From: Methanolobus sp. UBA474 | Lineage (GTDB): Archaea > Halobacteriota > Methanosarcinia > Methanosarcinales > Methanosarcinaceae | Length of the DNA: 33,335 nucleotides | Direction: 5' to 3' | Assembly (NCBI GenBank): GCA_002501695.1 | Contig: DANZ01000125.1 | Location: 1 to 33,335, forward strand | In this document: one piece after another, positions 16,829 through 25,044 of the stretch | Layout: every line of letters begins with the position of its first letter | Position numbering within the stretch: the first letter of the stretch is position 1 | Notes under the pieces: generated by a model | Told to the model about the DNA's origin: nothing | Databases searched by the model: none | What the model saw: the letters and a program-made list of their open reading frames with translations, nothing else | Translations under genes and position numbers: made by a program

Positions 16829-17956
16829 ATGACACACTATAAGATACCGGTAATACCTGGTGATGGCATCGGGCCAGAGATCATTGCAGAAGGCTGTAAA
16901 GTTATTGATGCGGCAGGCGAAAGGTTTGGATTTGATGTTGAATGGGTAGAATATCCCCACGGTGCTGACCACTACCTGAAAACAGGTGAGCTTATCTCTG
17001 AGGATACGCTTGCAGAACTTAACAAGCACCCGGTGATCTACCTGGGTTCCATAGGTGACCCGAGGGTCGCACCCGGTATCCTCGAGAAAGGCATATTGCT
17101 CGCTGCACGGTTCTATTTCGATGAGTATGTGAACCTGCGCCCTATCAAGCTGCTTGAGGGAGTCTGGACACCTATCAAGGACAAGACCACAAAGGACATC
17201 GACTTTGTTGTTGTCAGGGAGAATACCGAGGATTTCTATATAGGCATAGGCGGGAAAGCCAGCAGGGGGACCAGCAAGAACCTGCTGGAAGTGTCCAGGA
17301 ACCTTTACTCTGCCAAATTCGGCCTTGATATCGAGACCGACAGTGAGGAAATAGCCTATCAGATAGGCATGATCTCCAAAGAGGGCACCCAAAGGGTCAT
17401 GGAGTATGCTTTTGACCTCTCTGAAAAGAGGAAAAAGCATGTATCATCTGTTGACAAGGCAAACGTGCTCTCGGATATCTATGGCTTCTGGAGAAAGGAG
17501 TTTGAGGCAGTTTCAGCAAAGCACCCCGGAGTGACAACAGATTTCAATTATGTGGATGCCATGACCATGTGGTTCGTGAAGAACCCTGAATGGTTTGACG
17601 TTGTAGTAACACCTAACATGTTCGGTGACATTATCACGGACCTTGGCGCAATGGTCCAGGGTGGTCTCGGACTGGCACCGGGAGGTAACATCAACCCCAA
17701 CGGTACCAGCATGTTCGAGCCCATCCACGGTTCCGCACCCAAGTACAAAGGACAGAACAAGGTCAACCCAATAGCCACTATATGGGCAGGCGCCATGATG
17801 ATGGAGCAGCTCGGCGAAAAGGAAGCTGCGGATGCTATCGTCTCTGCCATTGAGACAAACATCATTGAAGGAAAGGTCAGGACCTACGATATGGACGGCA
17901 CTTCCAAAACATCTGATGTCGGCAGCGATATCGCAAGAATTGTTCTGGGTAAGTAA
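16829..17956 (+). CDS. leuB: Isopropylmalate dehydrogenase-family enzyme
   Basis: 375 residues of the isocitrate/isopropylmalate dehydrogenase family. Visible: PVIPGDGIGPEI at the N-terminus, YVNLRP, VVRENTEDFYIGIGG, SVDKANVLSD, the metal-binding GDIITDLGAMVQGGLGLAPGGNINP, and FEPIHGSAPKYKGQNKVNPIATI for NAD binding. The best guess is 3-isopropylmalate dehydrogenase (leucine), given the adjacent leuD. The stretch KGILLAARFYFDEYVNLRP also resembles tartrate/D-malate dehydrogenases, and homoisocitrate dehydrogenase (AksF) is possible. The preceding AGGAGAATAAC supplies the ribosome binding site; a good terminator follows. Confidence 0.85.
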   Translation: MTHYKIPVIPGDGIGPEIIAEGCKVIDAAGERFGFDVEWVEYPHGADHYLKTGELISEDTLAELNKHPVIYLGSIGDPRVAPGILEKGILLAARFYFDEYVNLRPIKLLEGVWTPIKDKTTKDIDFVVVRENTEDFYIGIGGKASRGTSKNLLEVSRNLYSAKFGLDIETDSEEIAYQIGMISKEGTQRVMEYAFDLSEKRKKHVSSVDKANVLSDIYGFWRKEFEAVSAKHPGVTTDFNYVDAMTMWFVKNPEWFDVVVTPNMFGDIITDLGAMVQGGLGLAPGGNINPNGTSMFEPIHGSAPKYKGQNKVNPIATIWAGAMMMEQLGEKEAADAIVSAIETNIIEGKVRTYDMDGTSKTSDVGSDIARIVLGK

Positions 17957-17966
17957 CCATTTCTTT

Positions 17967-18000
17967 TGCATCCTCCGGGATGCATACCTTTTTTGTTTTT
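17967..18000 (+). terminator. Intrinsic-type terminator after leuB
   Basis: TGCATCC (17967-17973) and GGATGCA (17978-17984) form a 7-bp perfect stem with a 4-base loop, followed by a T-rich run (CCTTTTTTGTTTTT to 18000). It begins 10 bases after the leuB stop. Confidence 0.65.
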
Positions 18001-18091
18001 CGGATACTTTTGTTCAATGCACGTCCTGCTGCCAGTTCCATATCCAAACCTCATCATAATTATAAGCATTATATATTAATGTATGGATATT

Positions 18092-18099
18092 TTTATATA
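18092..18099 (+). promoter_or_regulatory. Box A of the coiled-coil gene
   Basis: TTTATATA, an exact methanogen box A, predicts a start near 18121 and thus a leader of roughly 104 bases before the ATG at 18226. Confidence 0.55.
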
Positions 18100-18137
18100 T
18101 TTGAACACCAACTCTAAGTTGCAGATAGAATGATTAT

Positions 18138-18179
18138 GTCAGCTGACGGGTAAACCTGATGTCAGGTCTGCCCCGTGAC
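18138..18179 (+). promoter_or_regulatory. Structured 5' leader hairpin
   Basis: Nested stems: GTC/GAC (18138-18140/18177-18179), ACGGG/CCCGT (18146-18150/18172-18176) and ACCTG/CAGGT (18154-18158/18163-18167) with a 4-base loop. It lies wholly inside the predicted leader of the coiled-coil gene and ends 46 bases before its start. No known riboswitch class is recognised. Confidence 0.45.
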
Positions 18180-18225
18180 AATAAATTCGCGATATTCCAT
18201 TAATTTGCTTATTGAGGTGTACGTA

Positions 18226-18537
18226 ATGGTAAGATCAATTGAAGACCTTGAAAAGGACCTGGATACTATGAACGAGATGTTCCGCAAGTATGTGAAGATC
18301 TCTCAGCACTACCAGAAGCAGGTCGATAGTGCGGATATACCCGAAGAGCAGCGCAAGGCACTGCTGGAAAAGCTCTCACAGGAAAACGAAAAGGTCCAGA
18401 AGGCAAAATTACAGATAGATACCTTCGAGAGAACACTCCAGACACTGAAAGATTCCAGAGAGAAACTAAAAGAAGTGATCCACAAGACAGAAAGACCGGA
18501 ATGTGAAAAGCCGGAGTATCTTGTGGCCTATAACTGA
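18226..18537 (+). CDS. Small coiled-coil protein
   Basis: 103 residues. The start at 18226 has a GAGGTG ribosome binding site (18214-18219) and is better than an upstream in-frame start at 18175, which falls in the leader hairpin. Nearly the whole protein is a charged amphipathic helix with heptad-like spacing (SIEDLEKDLDTMNEMFRKY, LLEKLSQENEKVQKAKLQI, TLQTLKDSREKLKEVI), resembling prefoldin-like or structural coiled coils. Two features at the C-terminus differ: a lone Cys in RPECEKPEY and a YLVAYN end. Cytoplasmic, function unknown. It has its own promoter with a structured leader and converges on pyrH with a 14-base gap. Confidence 0.75.
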   Translation: MVRSIEDLEKDLDTMNEMFRKYVKISQHYQKQVDSADIPEEQRKALLEKLSQENEKVQKAKLQIDTFERTLQTLKDSREKLKEVIHKTERPECEKPEYLVAYN

Positions 18538-18551
18538 AATGCCATTCTCAC

Positions 18552-19265
18552 TTAAGTGTGATCTACCCTGATACGGGTTCCGAGATGGACCCCTCTCAGG
18601 GGTTCGGTCCTGATGCTCTCCTGAATGATCACCTGCAACACATCCTGGGCGCTGGTCCCGTCCATGACTATGGTTTCGATATTGCATCGCTCGATTATCT
18701 TTGCTGCAAGCGGATCGACAGGTGACTTGGACCCGGCTTTCATTTCAATGGTCATGACGATCCTGACAAGTTCCTTTGGCGACATAGTGTCATATTTCGT
18801 TGCATCAGGATACTGCTTCGGGTCTGCAGTATATACTCCGTCCACTGCTGTCGCGATCACGAACAGGTCTGCACGGAGGTATTCTGCCAGTATGGCTGCA
18901 ACGGCATCTGTTGTCTGCCCGGGTATGACCCCTCCCATAACGATTATCTTCCCTGAAGGCAATGCCTCCCTGGCTTCCACATAGTCATGCGGCGGCTGTG
19001 GGTATGCTGCATCTCCCAATGCCGATATGAGCAGTTTTGCATTCAAACGGGTTATGTCGATACCTATGTAATCACATTCAACATCATTACAACCGGTGCT
19101 GCGTGCCACATTGATGTAATCACGTGCAGCAGTGCCGCCTCCTGTTACAACGACAACTGTGTTTTCCTTTGAAAGCTCTTTAAGTGCAGCAGCATAAGCC
19201 AGAAAACTTTCCGACTTCAGATCCTTTGCTAGAATGGATCCGCCAACAGATAATACGACCATCAT
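18552..19265 (-). CDS. pyrH: UMP kinase, archaeal type
   Basis: 237 residues of the amino acid kinase fold, in the short archaeal form. It phosphorylates UMP to UDP. Visible: VVLSVGGSILAKDL (nucleotide-binding strand and lysine region), VVVTGGGTAARDYI, LNAKLLISALGDAA, IIVMGGVIPGQTTDAVAAILAEYL, and TAVDGVYTADPK for ATP binding. It is the last gene of a leftward run after asd and the PGF-CTERM protein, 15 bases from the latter. The second Met codon (19262) is an equally possible start. Confidence 0.94.
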   Translation of the reverse strand: MMVVLSVGGSILAKDLKSESFLAYAAALKELSKENTVVVVTGGGTAARDYINVARSTGCNDVECDYIGIDITRLNAKLLISALGDAAYPQPPHDYVEAREALPSGKIIVMGGVIPGQTTDAVAAILAEYLRADLFVIATAVDGVYTADPKQYPDATKYDTMSPKELVRIVMTIEMKAGSKSPVDPLAAKIIERCNIETIVMDGTSAQDVLQVIIQESIRTEPLRGVHLGTRIRVDHT

Positions 19266-19280
19266 GATAATCTCTAGTCG

Positions 19281-20015
19281 TTAACGCTTTCTTTGGCTTA
19301 AAAGTATCGCCACCACTCCAAGGGCAGCAAGAGCAGTCATAGATGAAAAACCAGGAATAAGAGTAGTAAGGGATAAGGGCGAGCGGTTCTTCCCCAGGGT
19401 CTCACTATGAAGTATGCCGCCATTGTAAAGTCCGTATACCTTTACATCCTCTCCTGCCTTAAGGTCAGTTGACCCGTAATAGAACACCTTGATGGATTCC
19501 CCTGACTCCGTTTCAGCAACTGTCGCCGTATAGCGTCCCAATGACAACTCGATGCCGGTAAGGTTCCCTGTGACGGTGACATACTTGCCGTTATAGAATG
19601 CAGGATTACCGATGATATCGCTTACGTTGACACTCCCCATGTCCTGTGCCGGATAATGCAGCACGTAACCTGGATACATTATATCGTCCCCGAGAGGGTT
19701 ATGCCTGAATTCCCCGGTGAGCATCACCTGATCTCCCATTTCGAAGCCCTGAAAAAGTTCGGCCCTTGTAACATCTGTCTTCAATATCATGTCACCATCT
19801 GAAATGGTCACCGAGTATTTACTGATATCAGAAAGGTTGCCTATCACACTGATCTTGCGATAGGCTGTGGTACTGTCGTATGCGGAGGGCTGTTCGATGA
19901 GCTTTGAGACAGGTACCACCTCAAGCTCGAACATTGAGGCGCTTGCGAAAGCGGCAGTACATATGACCAGCAACAACGCGAGGATCATAACTTTCACTGC
20001 ACTGCCGTTTTTCAA
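19281..20015 (-). CDS. Exported OB-fold-like protein with PGF-CTERM-type tail
   Basis: 244 residues. It starts at a TTG (20015) with GGTGAT just upstream. Residues 1-27 are a signal peptide (KVMILALLLVICTAAFASA). Two similar beta-rich segments follow (about 35-125 and 128-200): both have VSKLI..PSAYD / VSDIIGNPAFYNGK, then VIGNLSDI / VTGNLTGI and a GD or GED strand, as in nucleic-acid-type OB folds of exported proteins. The C-terminus is IPGF (220-223), a hydrophobic helix and QRKR, the PGF-CTERM architecture cut by archaeosortase A. So it is probably a lipid-anchored surface protein. Linked to asd and pyrH by short gaps, with no evident metabolic connection. Confidence 0.72.
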   Translation of the reverse strand: MKNGSAVKVMILALLLVICTAAFASASMFELEVVPVSKLIEQPSAYDSTTAYRKISVIGNLSDISKYSVTISDGDMILKTDVTRAELFQGFEMGDQVMLTGEFRHNPLGDDIMYPGYVLHYPAQDMGSVNVSDIIGNPAFYNGKYVTVTGNLTGIELSLGRYTATVAETESGESIKVFYYGSTDLKAGEDVKVYGLYNGGILHSETLGKNRSPLSLTTLIPGFSSMTALAALGVVAILLSQRKR

Positions 20016-20024
20016 TATATCACC

Positions 20025-21056
20025 TTACAGTTTTCCCATCTTATGCAGGAGTTCGGCATTGAGCACACTTGCACCGGCAGCTCCGCGGACGGTATTGTGT
20101 CCCATTGCCATATAGCGGATGCCTTCCCTTATCCTGCCTACTGTGATGCTCATACCCTTGCCCATATTCCTGTCAAGGCGTGGCTGCGGCCGGTCCTGTT
20201 CATCCCTTACGATGAGCACCTGGTCAGGCTCTGTCGGGAGGTCTCCCAGGTTTGGCCTGAAGTCAAGGAATGCCTGCCTGACCTGCTCCGGAGTTGGGTT
20301 TTCAGTCATCTTCGCCCAGATGGCTTCGGTGTGGCCGTCCATCACAGGGACCCTGTTGCAGGATGCGCTGATCCTTATGTCAGCAGGAATAACTTCAGAT
20401 CCGTTAAACTCACCCAGAAGCTTCAGGGGCTCGGTTTCCATCTTCTCTTCCTCGCCGCCGATGTAAGGGATCACATTGTCCAGTATCGCCATGGATGCAA
20501 CACCGTCATAACCTGCACCTGACACAGCCTGCATGGTAGCTACCTGGACAGACTCGAGCCCAAACTGCATAAGCGGCTTGAGGGTCGGTACCATAATGAT
20601 GGTCGAACAGTTGGGATTTGTCACGATGTAACCGTCCCATCCGCGTGTGTCCTGCTGTACGTCTATCAACCCGAGATGGTCTGCATTCACTTCCGGAACC
20701 ACCAGGGGGATATCTTTTTCCATCCTGTAAGCAGATGCATTGCTTGCTACGGCAAATCCTTCTTTTGCAAACTCAGCTTCAACTGTTTTGGCAAAGCCTG
20801 AAGGCAGTGCTGAGAATACAACATCTGCATCCACTTTTCTTGGATCCACAGGCACGATCTCCATGTCTGTGACGCAGTCCGGCATCTTGCTTTCAAGTCT
20901 CCAGTTGGCTGTCTTACCATATTTCTTGCCTGCACTTTTCTCTGATGCTGCAAGAGATGTGATCTCGAACCAGGGGTGATCCTCCAATGCCTGTACAAAT
21001 CTCTGTCCTACCGCACCGGTAGCGCCCAGGATACCTGCTCTAATTGCTTCTGGCAT
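20025..21056 (-). CDS. asd: Aspartate-semialdehyde dehydrogenase
   Basis: 343 residues, of the archaeal/fungal type. It reduces aspartyl phosphate to aspartate semialdehyde for lysine, threonine and methionine synthesis. The nucleotide fold is AGILGATGAVGQRFVQALEDHP and the catalytic Cys150 is in TNPNCSTI. SGAGYDGVASMAILDN and the RISASCNRVPVMDGHTEAIW stretch, with the catalytic His, also fit. The ribosome binding site GAGGAAAGG precedes the ATG at 21056. First gene of a leftward run with the PGF-CTERM protein and pyrH. Confidence 0.95.
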   Translation of the reverse strand: MPEAIRAGILGATGAVGQRFVQALEDHPWFEITSLAASEKSAGKKYGKTANWRLESKMPDCVTDMEIVPVDPRKVDADVVFSALPSGFAKTVEAEFAKEGFAVASNASAYRMEKDIPLVVPEVNADHLGLIDVQQDTRGWDGYIVTNPNCSTIIMVPTLKPLMQFGLESVQVATMQAVSGAGYDGVASMAILDNVIPYIGGEEEKMETEPLKLLGEFNGSEVIPADIRISASCNRVPVMDGHTEAIWAKMTENPTPEQVRQAFLDFRPNLGDLPTEPDQVLIVRDEQDRPQPRLDRNMGKGMSITVGRIREGIRYMAMGHNTVRGAAGASVLNAELLHKMGKL

Positions 21057-21117
21057 AACCTTTCCTCGGGAAATAATAAAAAGTGAAAAATAGGGAATTC
21101 CGGAATAAACAGTATGC

Positions 21118-21294
21118 TTATTCCATCTTTATTGCATTTGTCGGGCACACATCGACACATGCACCGCAATCCAGACATTCATCTGCATTGACGACTGCAA
21201 TATTGTCACCATTCAGTATAATTGCCTCTGCAGGGCATTCATCAATACATGTTCCGCAACCTACACACTCATCGACAATAATTATTGCTACCAT
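21118..21294 (-). CDS. 2[4Fe-4S] ferredoxin
   Basis: 58 residues from the ATG at 21294, which has a good AAGGAG ribosome binding site (21312-21307); a longer frame to 21375 lacks one. Two clusters are encoded: CVGCGTCIDECP and CLDCGACVDVCP, both of the CxxCxxCxxxCP type, giving a bacterial-type low-potential electron carrier in the cytoplasm. Its redox partner is not in the window. AT-rich sequence upstream (GTATATATC on the minus strand near 21338-21346) is a likely promoter. Confidence 0.93.
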   Translation of the reverse strand: MVAIIIVDECVGCGTCIDECPAEAIILNGDNIAVVNADECLDCGACVDVCPTNAIKME

Positions 21295-21574
21295 TTTACT
21301 TTTCTCCTTAAATTGTTCGACTTGTACTTGTATATTGATATATACGTTTATTAGTAGAAATCTACACTCTATCATAACAGAAATGAAATAAAAAGTTATC
21401 GTTGTCCATCTTAAGCAGCATGCATTCGAATAATTATATAGGTTGGATTTTAATTATCCATGGATCATTTGTCTTAAGATCCTGCCTATGTAAGCCAGAT
21501 TTATCCTGCATTATGCCAAAAATATAATAGACTTATTAAGCAAAATTGATATAGTTGTACAAAATCATGCCACT
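21295..21574. promoter_or_regulatory. Divergent intergenic region of ferredoxin and pilin genes
   Basis: About 280 bases, AT-rich. It holds a minus-strand TATA element near 21338-21346 and a plus-strand one, AAATATAATA, near 21522-21531, giving a pilin start near 21550. Two CTTAAG sites (in 21408-21416 and 21473-21480) form inverted ATCTTAAG/CTTAAGAT arms about 60 bases apart. No gene is seen. Confidence 0.4.
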
Positions 21575-22234
21575 ATGAAAAGATCGGTACCGGCACTACC
21601 AAGACCCGACAATATAAAACGCGACGATGCAGCCGTCTCCCCGGTCATCGGTGCCATATTGCTAATACTCCTGACTGTCCTGCTTGCAGGTATAACTGCT
21701 TCTTCTGTTTATGGGAAAGACTATGCGTCCTCAATAGGATCTGCACCTATGGCAGTGATAGAGATAGAGAGTGTAACAGGCGGAGTGCCGAATAAAGTTC
21801 AGTATGAGGAGAATTATATAGTGCTTATGCACAAAGGCGGTGACCCTTTGCAAACGGAACTCACAAGAATAATCGTTACGGGTGAAGGAAGCAGTCATAC
21901 AGGTATAGTTGGATACGGAGGTAAGATACAATACGGAGACCTGTTTATCATTTATGATGACCTTACACATAAAGATAAAAAAACACATTTTGCTTCAAAT
22001 AATGTGGATACCTCAGATGGTGTGTGGTCCTCAGGAGAATTATTGATCATAAATGGAGATGATAGTCCTGTTGATGGTGTTCCCTCTTCAGTGCACGTTA
22101 CTGTTAAGGGTATGACAAATACCTCCAACAATTACGGACTCAAGCAGAATAGCATTATCACTGTAAAGGTGTTCGACCAAAACACGAACCGTATAATCGC
22201 CCAGATAAAACACAAGGTCACTCCTGCAGAATGA
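21575..22234 (+). CDS. Type IV pilin-like protein
   Basis: 219 residues with an archaeal class III signal: a charged leader ending KRDDAAVSPVIGAIL, then the hydrophobic pilin helix LLILLTVLLAGITASSVY. Cleavage by prepilin peptidase is expected around Asp18/Ala19. The VSPVIG motif is the hallmark of the archaeal Pilin_N (DUF1628) family. The rest is a beta-rich head of about 170 residues, as in adhesion pilins, with FDQNTNRIIAQIKHKV at the C-terminus. No pilus assembly genes are near. It has its own promoter. Confidence 0.85.
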   Translation: MKRSVPALPRPDNIKRDDAAVSPVIGAILLILLTVLLAGITASSVYGKDYASSIGSAPMAVIEIESVTGGVPNKVQYEENYIVLMHKGGDPLQTELTRIIVTGEGSSHTGIVGYGGKIQYGDLFIIYDDLTHKDKKTHFASNNVDTSDGVWSSGELLIINGDDSPVDGVPSSVHVTVKGMTNTSNNYGLKQNSIITVKVFDQNTNRIIAQIKHKVTPAE

Positions 22235-22282
22235 TCATATTATCAAAACCGTTTAAGTAATGTGAGGGCATAGGGTAGTGCA

Positions 22283-24463
22283 ATGAGTGAGAAACGCGGT
22301 TATATGAGATACTTCCCCAAGGGCGCCTGCTACCCTAATCAGCAGGAGGCGATGGACAAGATACACACTGCACTGATGAACAATGAGATCATCCTGTTCG
22401 AGGGAGCCTGTGGCACAGGCAAGACCCTGAGTGCTCTTGCACCCTCCCTGCATGTGGGAAAACAGCTCCAGAAAACCGTCATAATTGCAACCAATGTCCA
22501 CCAGCAGATGGTGCAGTTCATCAACGAGGCCCGTGAGATAAAACAGTCCAATGATGTCAAGGTCGCTGTGGTCAAGGGCAAGACCACCATGTGCCCAAAC
22601 GGCGTGGACTATGAGGAATGTGCAGTAAAGAGGGACAACACCTTTGAAATGCTTGAGAACGAGCGTGAGATCGCCCTGAAAAGACAGGAGATGAGATCTG
22701 CCAGCGAGAACTACAAGCGCTCAAAGGACCCCTCCCTTGTAGCCCTCCGGGATGCTCTTGCAAAGGAACTCGACGTAGCGGAAGAAAAGATGAAAGACCT
22801 GCGGGACAGGTCATGTAACCACCTTTACGAAGTACTGCGCTCAGACAGTGAATCCTTCAGGCAGTGGCTCTTTGCGGATGTACGCGCTCCCGAAGAGGTG
22901 AATGACTACGCCTTCCAGAGGGGTATGTGCGGATATGAACTGCTCAAGAGGGAGTTAAAACACGCTGATTTTGTGATATGCAACTATCATCACGTATTGA
23001 ATGCCGATATTTTCGCCACAGTCCTGAACTGGCTGGAAAAAGAGCCGCAGGACGTTATTATTATCTTTGACGAGGCCCATAACATTGAATCCGCTGCAAG
23101 GTCGCACTCATCAATAACTATCACGGAGCACACTATCGACAAGGCTATTTCGGAGATAGAGGCTAACCTTGACCAGATGCCTGATGGCGGCGCTCACAAC
23201 CTGTTCAAGATACTGCTCAATGTGATAAGAGATACCTATACCTCACGTTTCAAATTCGGAGAACGTGAGAGGGTCGGAAGGAACTGGTATGACATACGTA
23301 TAAGCGACCCTTATGAGCGCAATGACATGGTGAGTGGGAAGTTCCTTAAGCTTGCAAAAGAGGCAGGATTCGGGGATGAGCCCGACATACAGATAACGCT
23401 GGCAGAAGCAAGCGCTTTTGGTGCCATGCTTGATGAGAACTACAAGGAACAGTACAAGAAAGGCCTTTCAACAGTGCTGAAACGCTCCCACATTCGCCAC
23501 ACTGCGGATTTCCTTTCCTCATATCTTGTGCTTGCTAACAATCTTAATTATTATCCCATACTTAACGTAAAAAGGGATATGAACGATGAGATATACGGGC
23601 GGGTGGAACTTTTCACATGCATTCCCAAGAATGTGACCGAGCCTCTCTTTGATTCGGTATTCTCGGCCATACTCATGTCTGCAACATTGCGCCCCTTTGA
23701 CATGGTGAAATCAACCTTTGGGATCACCAGGCAGACATGTGAAATGGCTTACGGGACATCCTTCCCCCCTGACAAGCGCCTCACGATCGCTGTATCGGTT
23801 CCACCTCTCTTTTCAAAGAACAGAGATGACCCGCACACCCTCCAGGCGGTTGAGGAGACCATTTTTGACGCGGTCGAGAACACCCCGGGTAATATCATTA
23901 TCTTCTTCCAGAGCTACTTTGAAGCCAAGCGCTATTACACTAAACTGACCGCACAATTTGACATCCCGGTTTTCCTTGATGAAGTGGGTGTCTCATCCCA
24001 GGAAGTAAGAGAGGAGTTCTTCAAAATAGGGGAGCAGGGTGGCAAGGCCGTGCTGGTGTCGTACCTGTGGGGCACGCTCAGCGAAGGCATCGACTATCGT
24101 GAGGGCAGGGGCAGGACAGTCATAGTAGTGGGAGTAGGATACCCGGCGCTGAACGACAGGATGAATGCGGTCGAGTCAGCATATGACCACATGTTCGGCT
24201 ATGGCGCAGGATGGGACTATGCAGTGCAGATACCCACTATACGCAAGATCAGGCAGGCCATGGGAAGGGTTGTGCGCTCTCCTGCTGACTATGGTGTGAG
24301 GATACTGCTGGATGGGCGTTTTACGACGGATTCACCTAATAAATTTCGTAAGTTCTCGGTGTTTGAGGTTTTCCCTCCTGAGGAACGGGGAGAGTTCATT
24401 GATGTGAGCCCCGAGAAAGTGAAATACTCCCTTCTTAATTTTTTCCAGGACAACAGAACATAA
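22283..24463 (+). CDS. XPD/Rad3-family Fe-S DNA helicase
   Basis: 726 residues. Motif I is FEGACGTGKTLSAL (39-52), motif II IIFDEAHNIES with DEAH 263-266, and motif VI QAMGRVVRSPADYG. Four cysteines between motifs I and II (104, 113, 178, 216) fit the [4Fe-4S] cluster of 5'-3' XPD/DinG-type helicases. They are separated by a long charged insert (about 115-177) that looks like a helical coil. FLDEVGVSSQEV and SYLWGTLSEGIDYREG follow. Role: DNA unwinding in repair; archaeal XPD's exact pathway is unsettled. The gene is monocistronic, with a box-A-like GTTTAAG just upstream. Confidence 0.92.
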   Translation: MSEKRGYMRYFPKGACYPNQQEAMDKIHTALMNNEIILFEGACGTGKTLSALAPSLHVGKQLQKTVIIATNVHQQMVQFINEAREIKQSNDVKVAVVKGKTTMCPNGVDYEECAVKRDNTFEMLENEREIALKRQEMRSASENYKRSKDPSLVALRDALAKELDVAEEKMKDLRDRSCNHLYEVLRSDSESFRQWLFADVRAPEEVNDYAFQRGMCGYELLKRELKHADFVICNYHHVLNADIFATVLNWLEKEPQDVIIIFDEAHNIESAARSHSSITITEHTIDKAISEIEANLDQMPDGGAHNLFKILLNVIRDTYTSRFKFGERERVGRNWYDIRISDPYERNDMVSGKFLKLAKEAGFGDEPDIQITLAEASAFGAMLDENYKEQYKKGLSTVLKRSHIRHTADFLSSYLVLANNLNYYPILNVKRDMNDEIYGRVELFTCIPKNVTEPLFDSVFSAILMSATLRPFDMVKSTFGITRQTCEMAYGTSFPPDKRLTIAVSVPPLFSKNRDDPHTLQAVEETIFDAVENTPGNIIIFFQSYFEAKRYYTKLTAQFDIPVFLDEVGVSSQEVREEFFKIGEQGGKAVLVSYLWGTLSEGIDYREGRGRTVIVVGVGYPALNDRMNAVESAYDHMFGYGAGWDYAVQIPTIRKIRQAMGRVVRSPADYGVRILLDGRFTTDSPNKFRKFSVFEVFPPEERGEFIDVSPEKVKYSLLNFFQDNRT

Positions 24464-24555
24464 AATCCGTATAAATCTCCAGATACACTTTTTTAGTAGG
24501 AGTATCTATAGTTGTTCAGGAAGATTTTTTTCTTCATTTCAAAAGGGGTTGTAGT

Positions 24556-24996
24556 ATGGCGCTTGAAGATGTAATTAAAGGAGTATCCTGCGAACTGGAA
24601 CGACTTGTAAATACAAAGACCATCATTGGGGACCCGATGATATTTGGCACGAATACCATTATACCCGTAAGTAAGATCTCTTTCGGGTTCGGTACAGGTG
24701 GTGGTGAGGGAAAGACTAAAGGAGAGGACGAAGGTTTTGGCGGCGGAGGCGGTGCCGGTGCCAAGATAGAACCGGTCGCATTCATCCTGATATCCCCGGA
24801 CGGTGTAAAGCTGCTACCTGTATCTGGAAAGGCCGATATCGGTCATATAATCGATTCTGTGCCTGACCTGATAGATAAGATGAAATCCATGAAGGACAAG
24901 GTCAAAAAGGGAAAAGGCAGCGAGAATCAGGGAGCTGGCCTGGCACCGGAAGAGGAATGCGAGATCATAATTGAGCCCGTAGTGGAAAGAAGATAA
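24556..24996 (+). CDS. GerW/YtfJ-like protein
   Basis: 146 residues. VINTxTIIGDPxxFGTNTIIPVSKISFGFGTGG and KIEPVAFILISPDGVKLLPV match the GerW/YtfJ sporulation-protein family, including the Gly-rich middle (GFGGGGGAGAK, about 56-66). In Bacillus the relative is needed for spore germination, which does not apply here, so the archaeal role is unknown. A 48-base gap separates it from the next gene, whose family is its usual bacterial neighbour. Confidence 0.82.
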   Translation: MALEDVIKGVSCELERLVNTKTIIGDPMIFGTNTIIPVSKISFGFGTGGGEGKTKGEDEGFGGGGGAGAKIEPVAFILISPDGVKLLPVSGKADIGHIIDSVPDLIDKMKSMKDKVKKGKGSENQGAGLAPEEECEIIIEPVVERR

Positions 24997-25044
24997 GGCA
25001 AAACCTGCCTTCATTCCATTACATTTTGTAGCTGGGAGTGGCCT

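Noticed and set aside
16814..17440. Minus-strand open frame antisense to leuB
   Set aside because: Shadow frame; Cys and His rich without pattern, no ribosome binding site.
21408..21480. Inverted ATCTTAAG arms between ferredoxin and pilin genes
   Set aside because: Short AT-rich arms about 60 bases apart in an AT-rich region; chance is plausible.
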